From NCBI GenBank assembly GCA_027053145.1, contig JALUED010000092.1, forward strand, positions 1-10,785: DNA of 10,785 nt. Reading direction: 5' to 3'. The notes under the pieces are model-generated. The model was not told where the DNA came from, did no database searches, and worked only from the letters and a program-made list of their open reading frames with translations. The translations under genes were made by a program, and so were the position numbers. Source of the DNA: Thermaceae bacterium (GTDB lineage: Bacteria; Deinococcota; Deinococci; Deinococcales; Marinithermaceae). Of the stretch, positions 1-6,714 are shown piece by piece (position 1 is the stretch's first letter; the number at the start of each line of letters is the position of its first letter).

Positions 1-1
1 G

Positions 2-514
2 CTTGAGAAACAGGGCCTTTCCCGCCGGGTCAACGACTCGAACATCACCGTGCTCAACAACCAAACCGGCAAGATTCAGTCCGGATTCACCTTCTTCATT
101 CGCAAAGTCGTTGAAGGGAAGGTCGAAAAGGTTCCCTACGACGCGGGCGTGATCGTCCAGGTGACCCCGCAGGTGACGAACTCCGGTGAGATCGTGCTCA
201 AGGTCCATACCGAGGTCTCCGATATCCTCGAACGCAACCCGGTGGACGGCGACGTGGACAAACTCTCCAAGCAGGTCTCCGAAACCATCCTGCGGGTCAA
301 GGACGGGCAGACGGTCGTCATCGGAGGGCTCATCAAGAGCAGCATGAAACATTCGAAGCAGGGCATTCCCCTCCTCTCGGACATCCCCGTGCTCGGCGCC
401 CTCTTCTCCCAAACGAGCGACGAGCAGGAGGACAACGAACTCATCATCGTGCTCAAGGCCCGCCGGATAACCCCCACCGAGTGCCCGGCGCCTCTCAAGG
501 TCCCCTGCCATTAA
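2..514 (+). CDS. pilQ: Type IV pilus secretin PilQ, C-terminal part (5' end outside window)
   Basis: The reading frame is open from the left edge, so only the last 170 residues are present. Secretins form the outer-membrane ring through which type IV pili are extruded; in Thermus the same channel is needed for DNA uptake. The visible part is the secretin core: a stretch reading VIVQVTPQV, then the family signature near the C-terminus with TVVIGGLI followed by GIPLLSDIPVLGALF, and a final strand ELIIVLKARRI. The tail ends in a short cysteine-containing extension (TECPAPLKVPCH). The GTG at position 50 is internal and is not the start. The gene lies directly before aroC, as I recall for the pilMNOPQ-aro arrangement in Thermus. 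Secretin identity is certain. The choice of PilQ over a type II secretion GspD rests on that context and on the organism type. Confidence 0.9.
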   Translation, partial: LEKQGLSRRVNDSNITVLNNQTGKIQSGFTFFIRKVVEGKVEKVPYDAGVIVQVTPQVTNSGEIVLKVHTEVSDILERNPVDGDVDKLSKQVSETILRVKDGQTVVIGGLIKSSMKHSKQGIPLLSDIPVLGALFSQTSDEQEDNELIIVLKARRITPTECPAPLKVPCH

Positions 515-530
515 ACACTTTTCCGCCTCC

Positions 531-557
531 AAAGCCGGCCCAATGGGCCGGCTTTTT
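531..557 (+). terminator. Intrinsic terminator after pilQ
   Basis: Arms GCCGGCCC (534-541) and GGGCCGGC (545-552) pair perfectly over a 3-base loop (AAT). Three A-T pairs (531-533 with 553-555) extend the stem and the T run 553-557 follows. It starts 16 bases after the pilQ stop codon and should end the pil transcript just before aroC. Confidence 0.88.
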
Positions 558-565
558 GCTAGGCT
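557..565 (+). promoter_or_regulatory. Candidate extended -10 box for a leaderless aroC transcript
   Basis: TGC-TAGGCT fits the TGn plus TANNNT pattern of an extended -10 box and ends 6 bases before the aroC ATG, the spacing expected of leaderless transcripts, which are common in Deinococcus-Thermus. The TG is formed by the last base of the terminator T run and the next G. No -35 box is recognisable because that region is the terminator stem. There is only a weak Shine-Dalgarno candidate (AGG, 561-563). Inferred from position and sequence only. Confidence 0.4.
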
Positions 566-571
566 TTTGGC

Positions 572-1723
572 ATGCGTTTCCTTACCGCCGGCGAATCCCA
601 CGGCCCCGCCCTCTTCGCCATCGTCGAGGGGCTTCCCGCCGGGCTTTCCTTGACCGAAGCGGACCTTTCGCCTTGGCTTTTGCGCCGGCAGGGGGGCTAC
701 GGTCGCGGCCGGCGGATGCAGATCGAAAAGGACCGGGCCCAAATCCTCTCCGGGGTTCGCGCAGGCCGCACCACCGGTGCCCCCCTTACCCTTGTGATCG
801 AAAACCGGGACTATCCCAACTGGCGCGAGGTCATGGACCCCGCCCCCGGCGGCGAGCCCAGGAAACGCGCGCTCACCGCCGCCCGCCCCGGACACGCCGA
901 CCTTCCCGGCGGCCTCAAGTACGGTCACAAGGACCTAAGGGACGTGCTCGAACGGGCGAGCGCCCGGGAGACCGCCGCTCGGGTCGCGGTAGGGGCGGTG
1001 GCGGCAAGGCTCCTTGCCGAGCTCGGGGTGGAAAGCGCTTCTTTCGTCGTCGAGCTTGGGGGCATCCGGGCCGAGCGCCCCTTCACCTGGGCGGAGAAAG
1101 ACCGAATCTACCAAAGCCCCCTCTACACGCCCGACCCCGAGGCCGAACGCCGCATGATCGCCCGAATAGACGAGGCCCGAGCCCAAGGCGACACCCTAGG
1201 CGGCGTGGTGGAGGTGCGGGTTCGGGGCCTGGTCCCTGGGCTTGGCAGCCACGCCCACTACGACCGTAAGCTGGATGGCCGCCTGGCCCAAGCGGCGATG
1301 AGCGTCCCGGCGATCAAGGGCGTGGAGATCGGCCTTGGCTTTGAAGCCGCTCGGCGGCCGGGTTCGGAGGTCCACGACCCCATCTTTTGGGACCGGGGGC
1401 GAGGGTTTTACCGGAAGACGAACCGAGCCGGGGGGCTCGAGGGCGGGATGACCAACGGGGAGGAGCTCGTGCTGCGCGCCGCCATGAAACCCATCGCCAC
1501 CCTGATGCGCCCCCTCCCCACCGTGGACGTGGCAACCAAGGAACCCGCCGACGCCGCCCGCGAGCGCTCGGACGTGACCGCCGTGCCCGCCGCCGGGGTG
1601 GTGGTGGAGGCCATGGTGCTCGTGGTTTTGGCCCAAGCCTACTTGGAACAATTCGGCGGCGATACCCTGGAAGAACTCAAAGCACGCGTCGCCCGCTACC
1701 GCGAACGGGCCCTGGAGTACTAG
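572..1723 (+). CDS. aroC: Chorismate synthase
   Basis: This enzyme catalyses the last shikimate-pathway step, converting 5-enolpyruvylshikimate-3-phosphate to chorismate with reduced FMN; it is cytosolic. The 383-residue length is usual for bacterial AroC. Visible motifs are GESHGP at the N-terminus (residues 7-12), the segment RPGHADLPGGLKYGHKD at 105-121 followed by an RASARETAARVA helix, NRAGGLEGGMTNGE at 284-297, and ERSDVTAVPAAGVV at 331-344. These carry the conserved histidines (H10, H107) and the FMN/substrate arginines of the family. The ATG at 572 is chosen because the family N-terminus starts right there. It lies 14 bases after the T run of the pilQ terminator, so the gene probably has its own promoter. 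First gene of a four-gene aro operon; aroK starts 2 bases after its stop. Confidence 0.97.
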   Translation: MRFLTAGESHGPALFAIVEGLPAGLSLTEADLSPWLLRRQGGYGRGRRMQIEKDRAQILSGVRAGRTTGAPLTLVIENRDYPNWREVMDPAPGGEPRKRALTAARPGHADLPGGLKYGHKDLRDVLERASARETAARVAVGAVAARLLAELGVESASFVVELGGIRAERPFTWAEKDRIYQSPLYTPDPEAERRMIARIDEARAQGDTLGGVVEVRVRGLVPGLGSHAHYDRKLDGRLAQAAMSVPAIKGVEIGLGFEAARRPGSEVHDPIFWDRGRGFYRKTNRAGGLEGGMTNGEELVLRAAMKPIATLMRPLPTVDVATKEPADAARERSDVTAVPAAGVVVEAMVLVVLAQAYLEQFGGDTLEELKARVARYRERALEY

Positions 1724-1725
1724 CG

Positions 1726-2280
1726 GTGCGCCGCATCGAGGTCCCACGCCCCACCACCTGGGTCGCCCTCACCGGTTTCATGGGGGTGGGCAAAACCCGC
1801 ATCGGTCGGGAGCTCGCCCGGGAGCTTATGCTCCACTTCGTGGACCTCGACCGGCTGATCGAGCGGGAGACTGGCCTTGCGATCCCCGACATCTTCCGCT
1901 TCCTTGGCGAAGCCTATTTCCGCAAACTCGAGCGCGAAGCGGTCCGCGAACTCGTCCGGCAGGACTACCTGGTAGTAAGCCTTGGAGGAGGCACCTTCGT
2001 GGACGCGGAAAACCGCCGCCTTTTGCTTGCACGGGGCCCGGTGGTGGCGCTTTGGGCAAGCCCGGAGACGATCCTGGAGCGGGTGCGGCGCAAACCCGGC
2101 AAGCGCCCCCTGCTGGAGGGTCAGGACCCCCTGCTTAAGATCCGGCGCCTCCTCAAAGAACGCGAAGCGTTCTACCGCGAGGCGTCAATCCACGTCGAAA
2201 GCGAGGGGCGGACCCCCAGGGAAACCGCCGAGGCCATCGTTCGGGAACTTTGGAGGTGGCGTGAAGCTTACAGTTCGTAA
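1726..2280 (+). CDS. aroK: Shikimate kinase
   Basis: This enzyme phosphorylates shikimate at the 3-OH using ATP. The product is 184 residues from the GTG at 1726. The start is chosen because it lies 2 bases after the aroC stop, has GGAG at 1713-1716 inside the aroC end as ribosome binding site, and gives a protein of family length. Motifs in order: Walker A GFMGVGKT (17-24), with Thr as the last residue; FVDLD (38-42), whose aspartates bind shikimate and Mg; SLGGGT (85-90), the shikimate-contacting glycines; KPGKRPLL (123-130), the lid with ATP-contacting R127; and EREAFY (145-150). The frame opens further upstream inside aroC, but that part shows no family similarity. The 3' end overlaps aroB by 20 bases, suggesting translational coupling. 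Confidence 0.95.
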   Translation: MRRIEVPRPTTWVALTGFMGVGKTRIGRELARELMLHFVDLDRLIERETGLAIPDIFRFLGEAYFRKLEREAVRELVRQDYLVVSLGGGTFVDAENRRLLLARGPVVALWASPETILERVRRKPGKRPLLEGQDPLLKIRRLLKEREAFYREASIHVESEGRTPRETAEAIVRELWRWREAYSS

Positions 2281-3274
2281 CCCCCCCTACGCGATCGAAA
2301 TCGGCAGGGGCCTTGCGGTCGAACCCGAGCCCAGGCCCGCTGCCTTGCTCTTTGACCGCAAAACGGAGCCTTTTGCGCACGGCGTCGCCAAAGCCGCGGG
2401 GATCGCCCACACCAAGGGGATCGAGGGGGGCGAAGAGGTCAAGACCCTCGCGGTCTACGGCGAACTGCTTTCGTGGCTCGCTTCCCTAGAACTCCCCCGC
2501 GACGGGGTGCTCTACGTCGTCGGCGGAGGTTCCCTCACCGACCTCGGCGGTTTCCTCGCCGCCACCTACCTGCGCGGCATCGCCTACCGGAGCTTCCCCA
2601 CCACCACCCTCGCCGTAGTGGACGCAAGCGTCGGGGGCAAAACCGGGATCAACCTCCCCAAGGGGAAAAACCTCGTCGGCGCCTTCCACGCCCCCGAGGC
2701 GGTCCTCGCCGACCTCGAGGCCCTCGCCACCTTGCCGGAGCCCGTCTTCAAGGAAGGGCTGGTGGAAGCCTTCAAGCACGGGCTGATCGCCGGCGACGAG
2801 ACGCTCCTTCAGCCCTTTCACCTACGCCCCGACCACCCCGAGCTTGAGGCCTACCTGGCCCGAGCGGTGGCGGTGAAGATCCGAGTCGTCGAAGCCGACT
2901 ATAAGGAGCAGGGGGAGCGGCGGAAGCTGAACCTCGGCCACACCCTGGCGCACGCTCTCGAGGCCGCAAGCGGCCACCGAATCTCCCACGGCGCGGCGGT
3001 GGCCTACGGCCTTTTGTTCGCTGCCCTGCTTGGACGGGCGCTCGGGGGCGAGGACCTTGTGCCCCGGGTCCAAGAACTCCTTCGATGGCTTGATCCCCCC
3101 CCCCTGCCTCCCCTTTCCTTCGAGGAACTCGAACCCTACCTCGCCCGCGACAAAAAGGCCCGGGCCGAGGGGCTTTACTGGGTGATCCCTAAAGGGCTTG
3201 GCGACCTTGCCATCGCCCCGCTCCCGCGTAGAATGCTCAAGGAAACCTTCCTGCGCTTTTGGGAGGCGCTATGA
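2261..3274 (+). CDS. aroB: 3-dehydroquinate synthase
   Basis: This NAD- and Zn-dependent enzyme cyclises DAHP to 3-dehydroquinate, the second step of the shikimate pathway. The product is 337 residues from the GTG at 2261, somewhat shorter than the common 350-360. GGAGGT at 2252-2257 supports this start; the frame is open upstream only as a shadow of aroK. Motifs: VVGGGSLTDLGGFLAATYLRG (first 20 residues from 86) for NAD binding; FPTTTLAVVDASVGGKTGI around 112-130; NLPKGKNLVGAF; and the metal ligands E169 (GLVEAFKHG), H227 (LNLGHTLAHALE) and H243 (SHGAAVAYG). A run of ten C (3095-3104) lies in the coding sequence near the C-terminal domain and encodes DPPPL. It overlaps aroK by 20 bases and aroQ by 4. 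Confidence 0.96.
   Translation: MKLTVRNPPYAIEIGRGLAVEPEPRPAALLFDRKTEPFAHGVAKAAGIAHTKGIEGGEEVKTLAVYGELLSWLASLELPRDGVLYVVGGGSLTDLGGFLAATYLRGIAYRSFPTTTLAVVDASVGGKTGINLPKGKNLVGAFHAPEAVLADLEALATLPEPVFKEGLVEAFKHGLIAGDETLLQPFHLRPDHPELEAYLARAVAVKIRVVEADYKEQGERRKLNLGHTLAHALEAASGHRISHGAAVAYGLLFAALLGRALGGEDLVPRVQELLRWLDPPPLPPLSFEELEPYLARDKKARAEGLYWVIPKGLGDLAIAPLPRRMLKETFLRFWEAL
3095..3104 (+). repeat. Ten-base poly-C run inside aroB
   Basis: Ten consecutive C encode the three prolines in DPPPL (about residues 278-282 of AroB). The frame continues correctly into the conserved C-terminal end, so the run does not disrupt the gene as sequenced. Such runs are prone to polymerase slippage and to assembly error. 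Confidence 0.9.
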
Positions 3275-3702
3275 TCCTGGTCTTGCACGGCCCCAACCTC
3301 AACCTGCTCGGCCGGCGCGAGCCGGAGGTCTACGGCACCCTTACTTTCGAAGAGCTCGAGGAAAAACTCGAGGCCTGGGGGAGCGAGCTCGGCGTCGGCG
3401 TGGTCAGCCGGCAGTCCAACCACGAGGGCCAGCTCGTCGAGTGGATCCAGCGGGCCGAGGGGGAGGGGTTCCGCGGCATGGTGCTAAACCCCGGGGCCCT
3501 CACCCACTACTCCTACGCCATCCTCGACGCCATCCGGGCGCAACCGCTTCCGGTGGTCGAAGTCCACCTCACCAATATCTACGCCCGCGAGCCCTTCCGC
3601 GCCCACTCGGTGACGGCCCCCGCCGCCCGGGGGGTGATCAGCGGGCTCGGCCCCCTCGGCTACCGCTACGCGCTGGAGTATCTGGTCGCGTTGACCTCCT
3701 AA
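3271..3702 (+). CDS. aroQ: Type II 3-dehydroquinate dehydratase
   Basis: This enzyme dehydrates 3-dehydroquinate to 3-dehydroshikimate; type II enzymes are small dodecamers using an enolate mechanism. The product is 143 residues, normal for the family. Signatures: ILVLHGPNLNLLGRREPEVYG at the N-terminus (residues 2-22), with R16 and Y21 in the positions of the catalytic lid Arg and Tyr; SRQSNHEGQLVEWI; VLNPGALTHYSYAI; EVHLTNIYAREPFRAHS with H99 as the likely catalytic His; and GVISGLGPLGYRYAL. The ATG at 3271 shares an ATGA overlap with the aroB stop and has GGGAGG at 3261-3266; the in-frame TTG at 3259 is too close to that site to be the start. Last gene of the operon; a tRNA promoter begins inside its 3' end. 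Confidence 0.95.
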   Translation: MILVLHGPNLNLLGRREPEVYGTLTFEELEEKLEAWGSELGVGVVSRQSNHEGQLVEWIQRAEGEGFRGMVLNPGALTHYSYAILDAIRAQPLPVVEVHLTNIYAREPFRAHSVTAPAARGVISGLGPLGYRYALEYLVALTS

Positions 3703-3719
3703 CCCACCACCCCTATAGT
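3691..3719 (+). promoter_or_regulatory. Sigma-A promoter of tRNA-Asp
   Basis: TTGACC (3691-3696) and TATAGT (3714-3719) are separated by exactly 17 bases, close to the housekeeping consensus. The -35 box is made from the last aroQ codons (L-T before the final Ser). The predicted start near 3726 is about 6 bases before the tRNA. The GC-rich bases after the -10 box (GGCCGAA) resemble the discriminators of stringently controlled stable-RNA promoters. Confidence 0.85.
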
Positions 3720-3731
3720 GGCCGAAGGCGG

Positions 3732-3809
3732 GGCCCCGTGGTGTAGCTTGGTTAGCACACCCGCCTGTCACGTGGGAGGTCGCGGGTTCAAGTCCCGTCG
3801 GGGCCGCCA
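3732..3809 (+). tRNA. tRNA-Asp (anticodon GTC)
   Basis: A full cloverleaf can be drawn. The acceptor stem is GGCCCCG (3732-3738) with CGGGGCC (3799-3805), the discriminator is G3806, and CCA is encoded at 3807-3809. The D stem is GTGT with GCAC. The anticodon stem is CCCGC with GTGGG around loop CTGTCAC, anticodon GTC at 3767-3769. The T arm is GCGGG-TTCAAGT-CCCGT. The discriminator G and GTC anticodon both fit tRNA-Asp. It is flanked by its own promoter and terminator and is a single-gene unit between aroQ and gyrA. Confidence 0.97.
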
Positions 3810-3813
3810 GGAA

Positions 3814-3843
3814 CGCCCGCCCAAAAGGCGGGCGCTTCGTTTT
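3814..3843 (+). terminator. Intrinsic terminator after tRNA-Asp
   Basis: CGCCCGCC (3814-3821) pairs perfectly with GGCGGGCG (3827-3834) over the loop CAAAA, followed by the T-rich tail CTTCGTTTT. It lies 5 bases after the tRNA CCA end and separates the tRNA from gyrA. Confidence 0.87.
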
Positions 3844-3860
3844 GGGGGAGGCTGCCGGGG

Positions 3861-3866
3861 TATACT
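3861..3866 (+). promoter_or_regulatory. Probable gyrA -10 box
   Basis: TATACT is one mismatch from the TATAAT consensus and lies 62 bases before the gyrA ATG. No good -35 box is found at 16-18 bases upstream, where the T-rich tail of the tRNA terminator sits, so the promoter may depend on an activator or on supercoiling. The predicted transcript would have a leader of about 55 bases. Confidence 0.6.
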
Positions 3867-3886
3867 GGAGACTAGCGTAAAGCGTC

Positions 3887-3904
3887 GCGTTCCCGTGGGA
3901 ACGC
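3887..3904 (+). promoter_or_regulatory. Perfect inverted repeat in the gyrA leader
   Basis: GCGTTCCC (3887-3894), two bases GT, then GGGAACGC (3897-3904): an 8-bp perfect palindrome between the -10 box and the gyrA ribosome binding site (GCGAGG, 3917-3922). No T run follows, so it is not a standard terminator. It could be an operator for a dimeric regulator, or a leader hairpin affecting mRNA stability or translation. Function unknown. Confidence 0.6.
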
Positions 3905-3928
3905 TCCCTCCCCAAAGCGAGGCAAACG

Positions 3929-6343
3929 ATGGCTGAAGTGCTACCGGTCGAAATCACCGAAGAGGTCAAGCAGAGCTTCATCAACTACGCGATGAGCGTG
4001 ATCGTGGACCGGGCGCTGCCCGACGTCCGCGACGGGCTCAAGCCGGTTCAGCGGCGGATCCTTTTTGCCATGTACCAAGAGGGGCTCCTGCCTGGCCGCA
4101 AGCACGCGAAGTCCGCCGGCGTCGTCGGCGAAGTGATCAAAAAGTACCATCCTCACGGCGACCAGGCGGTCTACGACGCGATGGTGCGCATGGCCCAAGA
4201 CTGGAACCTGCGCTACCCGCTGGTGGACGGTCAGGGGAACTTCGGCTCGATCGACGGGGATCCGCCGGCGGCGTACCGCTACACCGAAGCCCGGCTTTCC
4301 CCTATTGCCCTCGAACTCCTCAAAGACATCGATAAGGACACGGTAGACTTCAAACCCAACTTCGACGGCACCGCCGAGGAGCCCGAGGTGTTGCCGGCAG
4401 GCTTCCCCAACCTGCTGGCGAACGGCGCCTCGGGGATCGCCGTGGGCATGGCAACGAGCCTCCCGCCCCACAACCTAGGCGAGCTGATCGATGCGCTCGT
4501 GGCCATGATCGAAAATCCGGGGATCACCCTCGACGAGGTGCTCACCCTGCTCCCCGGCCCCGACTTCCCCACCGGCGGCCGGCTGCACAAGGGCGGGATC
4601 AAGGAGGCCTACGCCAAAGGCCGGGGAAGCCTCAAGCTCCGGGCCAAGGTCCACGTGGAAGAGAAGAAGAATCGGGTCGCGCTGGTGGTCACCGAAATCC
4701 CCTACCAGGTCAACAAGGCGAGCCTCATCACCCAGATCGCCGCCCTGGTGCGGTCCAAGAAGGTTGAGGAGATCGCCGCGCTCCGCGACGAGTCGGACCG
4801 CCAGGGGATGCGGATCGTCATCGAGCTCAAGCGGGGAGCCAACCCCGAGGTGGTGCTGAACCGCCTCTACAAGCACACCCAGCTTCAGACCAGCTTCACC
4901 GTCAACCTCCTCGCGATCGTGGACGGCGAGCCCAAGGTGCTCTCGCTGCTTGAGCTCATGCGCCACTACCTCGACCACCGGCGGGAGGTGGTCACCCGGC
5001 GCACCGCCTTCGAGCTCAAAAAGGCTGAGGAGCGGGCCCACGTGCTCGAGGGCCTGCTTATTGCCCTCGACCACATTGACGAGGTCATCGCCCTCATCCG
5101 TGCGTCCAAGGACCCGGCCCAAGCGAAGCAAGGCCTCGTCGAGCGCTTCGGCCTCACCGAAGTCCAGGCTCAGGCGATCCTTGACATGCGCCTCCAGCGG
5201 CTCACCGGCTTGGAGCGCGAGCGGCTCCTCGCCGAGTACCGGGAGCTCAAGGAAAAGATCGCTTTCCTGAAGGCGATCCTCGAGGACGAAACCCGCCTTT
5301 GGGAGGTCATCAAGGAAGAGCTCCTTGAGGTCAAGGCCAAGTACGCCGATCCCCGCCGCACGGTGATCACCACCTTCGCCGAGGGGTTTTCGCCCGAAGA
5401 CCTGATCGAGGACGAACCCATGGTGATCACCATGACCGCCGCCGGCTACGTCAAGCGCACCCCCTTAGGGGCTTACCGCGCGCAAGGCCGCGGCGGGGTC
5501 GGGATCCAAGCGGGGAGGACCAAGGACGAGGACGAGGCTACCCGCGTCTTCGTCGCCCAGATGCACGACCAGCTCCTCTTCTTCACCAACCAGGGGCGGG
5601 TCTTCGGCCTCAAAGTCTTCGAGCTCCCCGAAGCCGGCCGGGCCGCCCGCGGCACCCACGTCCGTCAGCTTCTCGCCCTTGGCGAAGGGGAAGAGGTCGC
5701 TACCCTGCTCGCGGTGCGCGACCTGAAAGGGCCCGGCGACCTCGTCTTTGCCACCCGCCAGGGGCTGGTCAAACGCACCCCGCTCGTCGAGTACCAAAAC
5801 CTCACGAGCGCAGGGCTGATCGCCATCACCCTCCAACCCGGCGACAACCTGATCGCGGTGGCCACCGCCGAGGCAAGCGACGACGTGGTCCTCGCCACCC
5901 GTCAGGGCAAAACGATCCGCTTTGCCCTCGCCGAGGTGCGGGCCACCGGCCGGGCAAGCCAAGGCGTACGCGGAATCCGGCTTAAAGAGGGGGACGCGGC
6001 GGTCTCGCTCGCGGTCATCCCCACGGGCTGGGAGGGGGACCTCCTGGCGGTGGGCAGCCGCGGTTTTGGCAAGCGCACCCCGGTCGGCGAGTACCCCCGC
6101 CAAGGGCGCGGCGGCCAAGGGGTGATCGGCTTTAAGACCGGGGGTAAGGTGGGCGAGCTCGTCGCCATGCTCCCCGCCAACGGCAACGAGGATCTCCTGA
6201 TGCTTTCCAAAAAGGGCCAGGCGATCCGCATCCCCGTCGCCGACATCCGGGTCTCCTCCCGGGCCACCGCCGGGGTCAAGCTCATGAACCTGACCGAGGG
6301 GGACGAGGTGGCCTCGGCCTTCGTCATCGAACGGGAAGGGTAG
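3929..6343 (+). CDS. gyrA: DNA gyrase subunit A
   Basis: GyrA is the DNA breakage-reunion subunit of gyrase, which introduces negative supercoils with GyrB and ATP. The product is 804 residues; the ATG at 3929 has GCGAGG 6 bases upstream. The N-terminal breakage domain (about 1-480) shows [37 protein letters not shown] (74-83) and [11 protein letters not shown], then RYTEARLS with catalytic Tyr118. The C-terminal domain (about 495-804) has beta-pinwheel repeats such as [27 protein letters not shown] and IRIPVADI. A GyrA-box-like motif QGRGGVG lies at 519-525 and a second copy QGRGGQG at 725-731. Gyrase rather than topoisomerase IV is favoured by the full pinwheel and box positions. Odd points: Gln79 at the position of E. 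coli Ser83, and first-box residues less basic than QRRGGKG. gyrB is not in the window. cutA follows after 9 bases. Confidence 0.96.
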   Translation: MAEVLPVEITEEVKQSFINYAMSVIVDRALPDVRDGLKPVQRRILFAMYQEGLLPGRKHAKSAGVVGEVIKKYHPHGDQAVYDAMVRMAQDWNLRYPLVDGQGNFGSIDGDPPAAYRYTEARLSPIALELLKDIDKDTVDFKPNFDGTAEEPEVLPAGFPNLLANGASGIAVGMATSLPPHNLGELIDALVAMIENPGITLDEVLTLLPGPDFPTGGRLHKGGIKEAYAKGRGSLKLRAKVHVEEKKNRVALVVTEIPYQVNKASLITQIAALVRSKKVEEIAALRDESDRQGMRIVIELKRGANPEVVLNRLYKHTQLQTSFTVNLLAIVDGEPKVLSLLELMRHYLDHRREVVTRRTAFELKKAEERAHVLEGLLIALDHIDEVIALIRASKDPAQAKQGLVERFGLTEVQAQAILDMRLQRLTGLERERLLAEYRELKEKIAFLKAILEDETRLWEVIKEELLEVKAKYADPRRTVITTFAEGFSPEDLIEDEPMVITMTAAGYVKRTPLGAYRAQGRGGVGIQAGRTKDEDEATRVFVAQMHDQLLFFTNQGRVFGLKVFELPEAGRAARGTHVRQLLALGEGEEVATLLAVRDLKGPGDLVFATRQGLVKRTPLVEYQNLTSAGLIAITLQPGDNLIAVATAEASDDVVLATRQGKTIRFALAEVRATGRASQGVRGIRLKEGDAAVSLAVIPTGWEGDLLAVGSRGFGKRTPVGEYPRQGRGGQGVIGFKTGGKVGELVAMLPANGNEDLLMLSKKGQAIRIPVADIRVSSRATAGVKLMNLTEGDEVASAFVIEREG

Positions 6344-6346
6344 GCT
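6341..6346 (+). promoter_or_regulatory. Candidate -10 box for a leaderless cutA transcript
   Basis: TAGGCT, whose TAG is the gyrA stop codon, ends 6 bases before the cutA ATG. It has the same hexamer and the same spacing as before aroC. The only Shine-Dalgarno-like bases near the ATG (AAAGG, 6347-6351) are too close to work normally. cutA may instead be read only from the gyrA transcript. Confidence 0.35.
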
Positions 6347-6352
6347 AAAGGT

Positions 6353-6676
6353 ATGAAGGCCTTCGTGGTCTTAATCACCGCCCCGGCCGACGGCGAAACC
6401 CCCGGGCGGCTCGCCCGCACGCTGGTCGAAGAGCGGCTCGCCGCCTGCGTCAACCGCGTGCCGGGGCTTGTTTCCACCTACCGGTGGGAAGGGAAGATCG
6501 AGGAGGACAAAGAGGAACTGCTCGTCGTAAAGACTGCCGAGGACCGATTGGAAGCCCTCTTCCAACGGGTCGCGGAGCTCCACCCCTACACCGTGCCCGA
6601 AATCCTCGCGCTGCCGGTGGAAAAGGGGCATCCCCCCTACCTGGAATGGCTTTTCGCCTCCACACGATTTTCGTAA
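6353..6676 (+). CDS. cutA: CutA1 divalent-cation tolerance protein
   Basis: CutA1 is a small, very stable trimeric protein with a ferredoxin-like fold and PII-like architecture, linked in E. coli to copper tolerance; its molecular role is not settled. The product is 107 residues, normal for the family. Family signatures: ERLAACVNRVPGLVSTYRW (27-45) with conserved Cys32, then EGKIEEDKEELLVVKT, HPYTVPEILALPVEKG (77-92) and the final YLEWL. The gene starts 9 bases after gyrA and its 3' end runs into the sdrP promoter region. The pairing with gyrA looks like simple neighbourhood, with no obvious functional link. Trimer and metal-binding behaviour are inferred from the family. Confidence 0.93.
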   Translation: MKAFVVLITAPADGETPGRLARTLVEERLAACVNRVPGLVSTYRWEGKIEEDKEELLVVKTAEDRLEALFQRVAELHPYTVPEILALPVEKGHPPYLEWLFASTRFS

Positions 6677-6714
6677 CAAATATGTTTACAAAATCCCCGC
6701 CCCCGTGCTAGCGT
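6673..6714 (+). promoter_or_regulatory. sdrP promoter with AT-rich operator-like inverted repeat
   Basis: An AT-rich island in very GC-rich surroundings. AACA (6675-6678) and TGTT (6683-6686) form a dyad with a 4-base spacer; GTAA (6673-6676) and TTAC (6686-6689) form a second dyad spaced by 9. The candidate -35 box TTTACA (6685-6690) overlaps both dyads. The candidate -10 box TAGCGT (6709-6714) lies 18 bases further and is weak, with a predicted start near 6721. A regulator bound here would sit on the -35 box; autoregulation by the CRP/FNR protein encoded just downstream is one possibility. Confidence 0.5.

Noticed and set aside
481..1269. Long + strand open frame overlapping the end of pilQ and aroC
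   Set aside because: Its translation is low-complexity (R, P, G rich) with no family motif, and it shares the DNA of well-supported aroC; it is a GC-rich shadow frame.
3718..3936. Small open frame across the tRNA-Asp locus and the gyrA leader
   Set aside because: It covers a perfect tRNA cloverleaf, a terminator and a leader, and overlaps the gyrA start; the translation has no recognisable content.
3929..6343. Possibility that the gene is parC rather than gyrA
   Set aside because: A complete pinwheel C-terminal domain with GyrA-box-like motifs and 804 residues fits gyrase A better.
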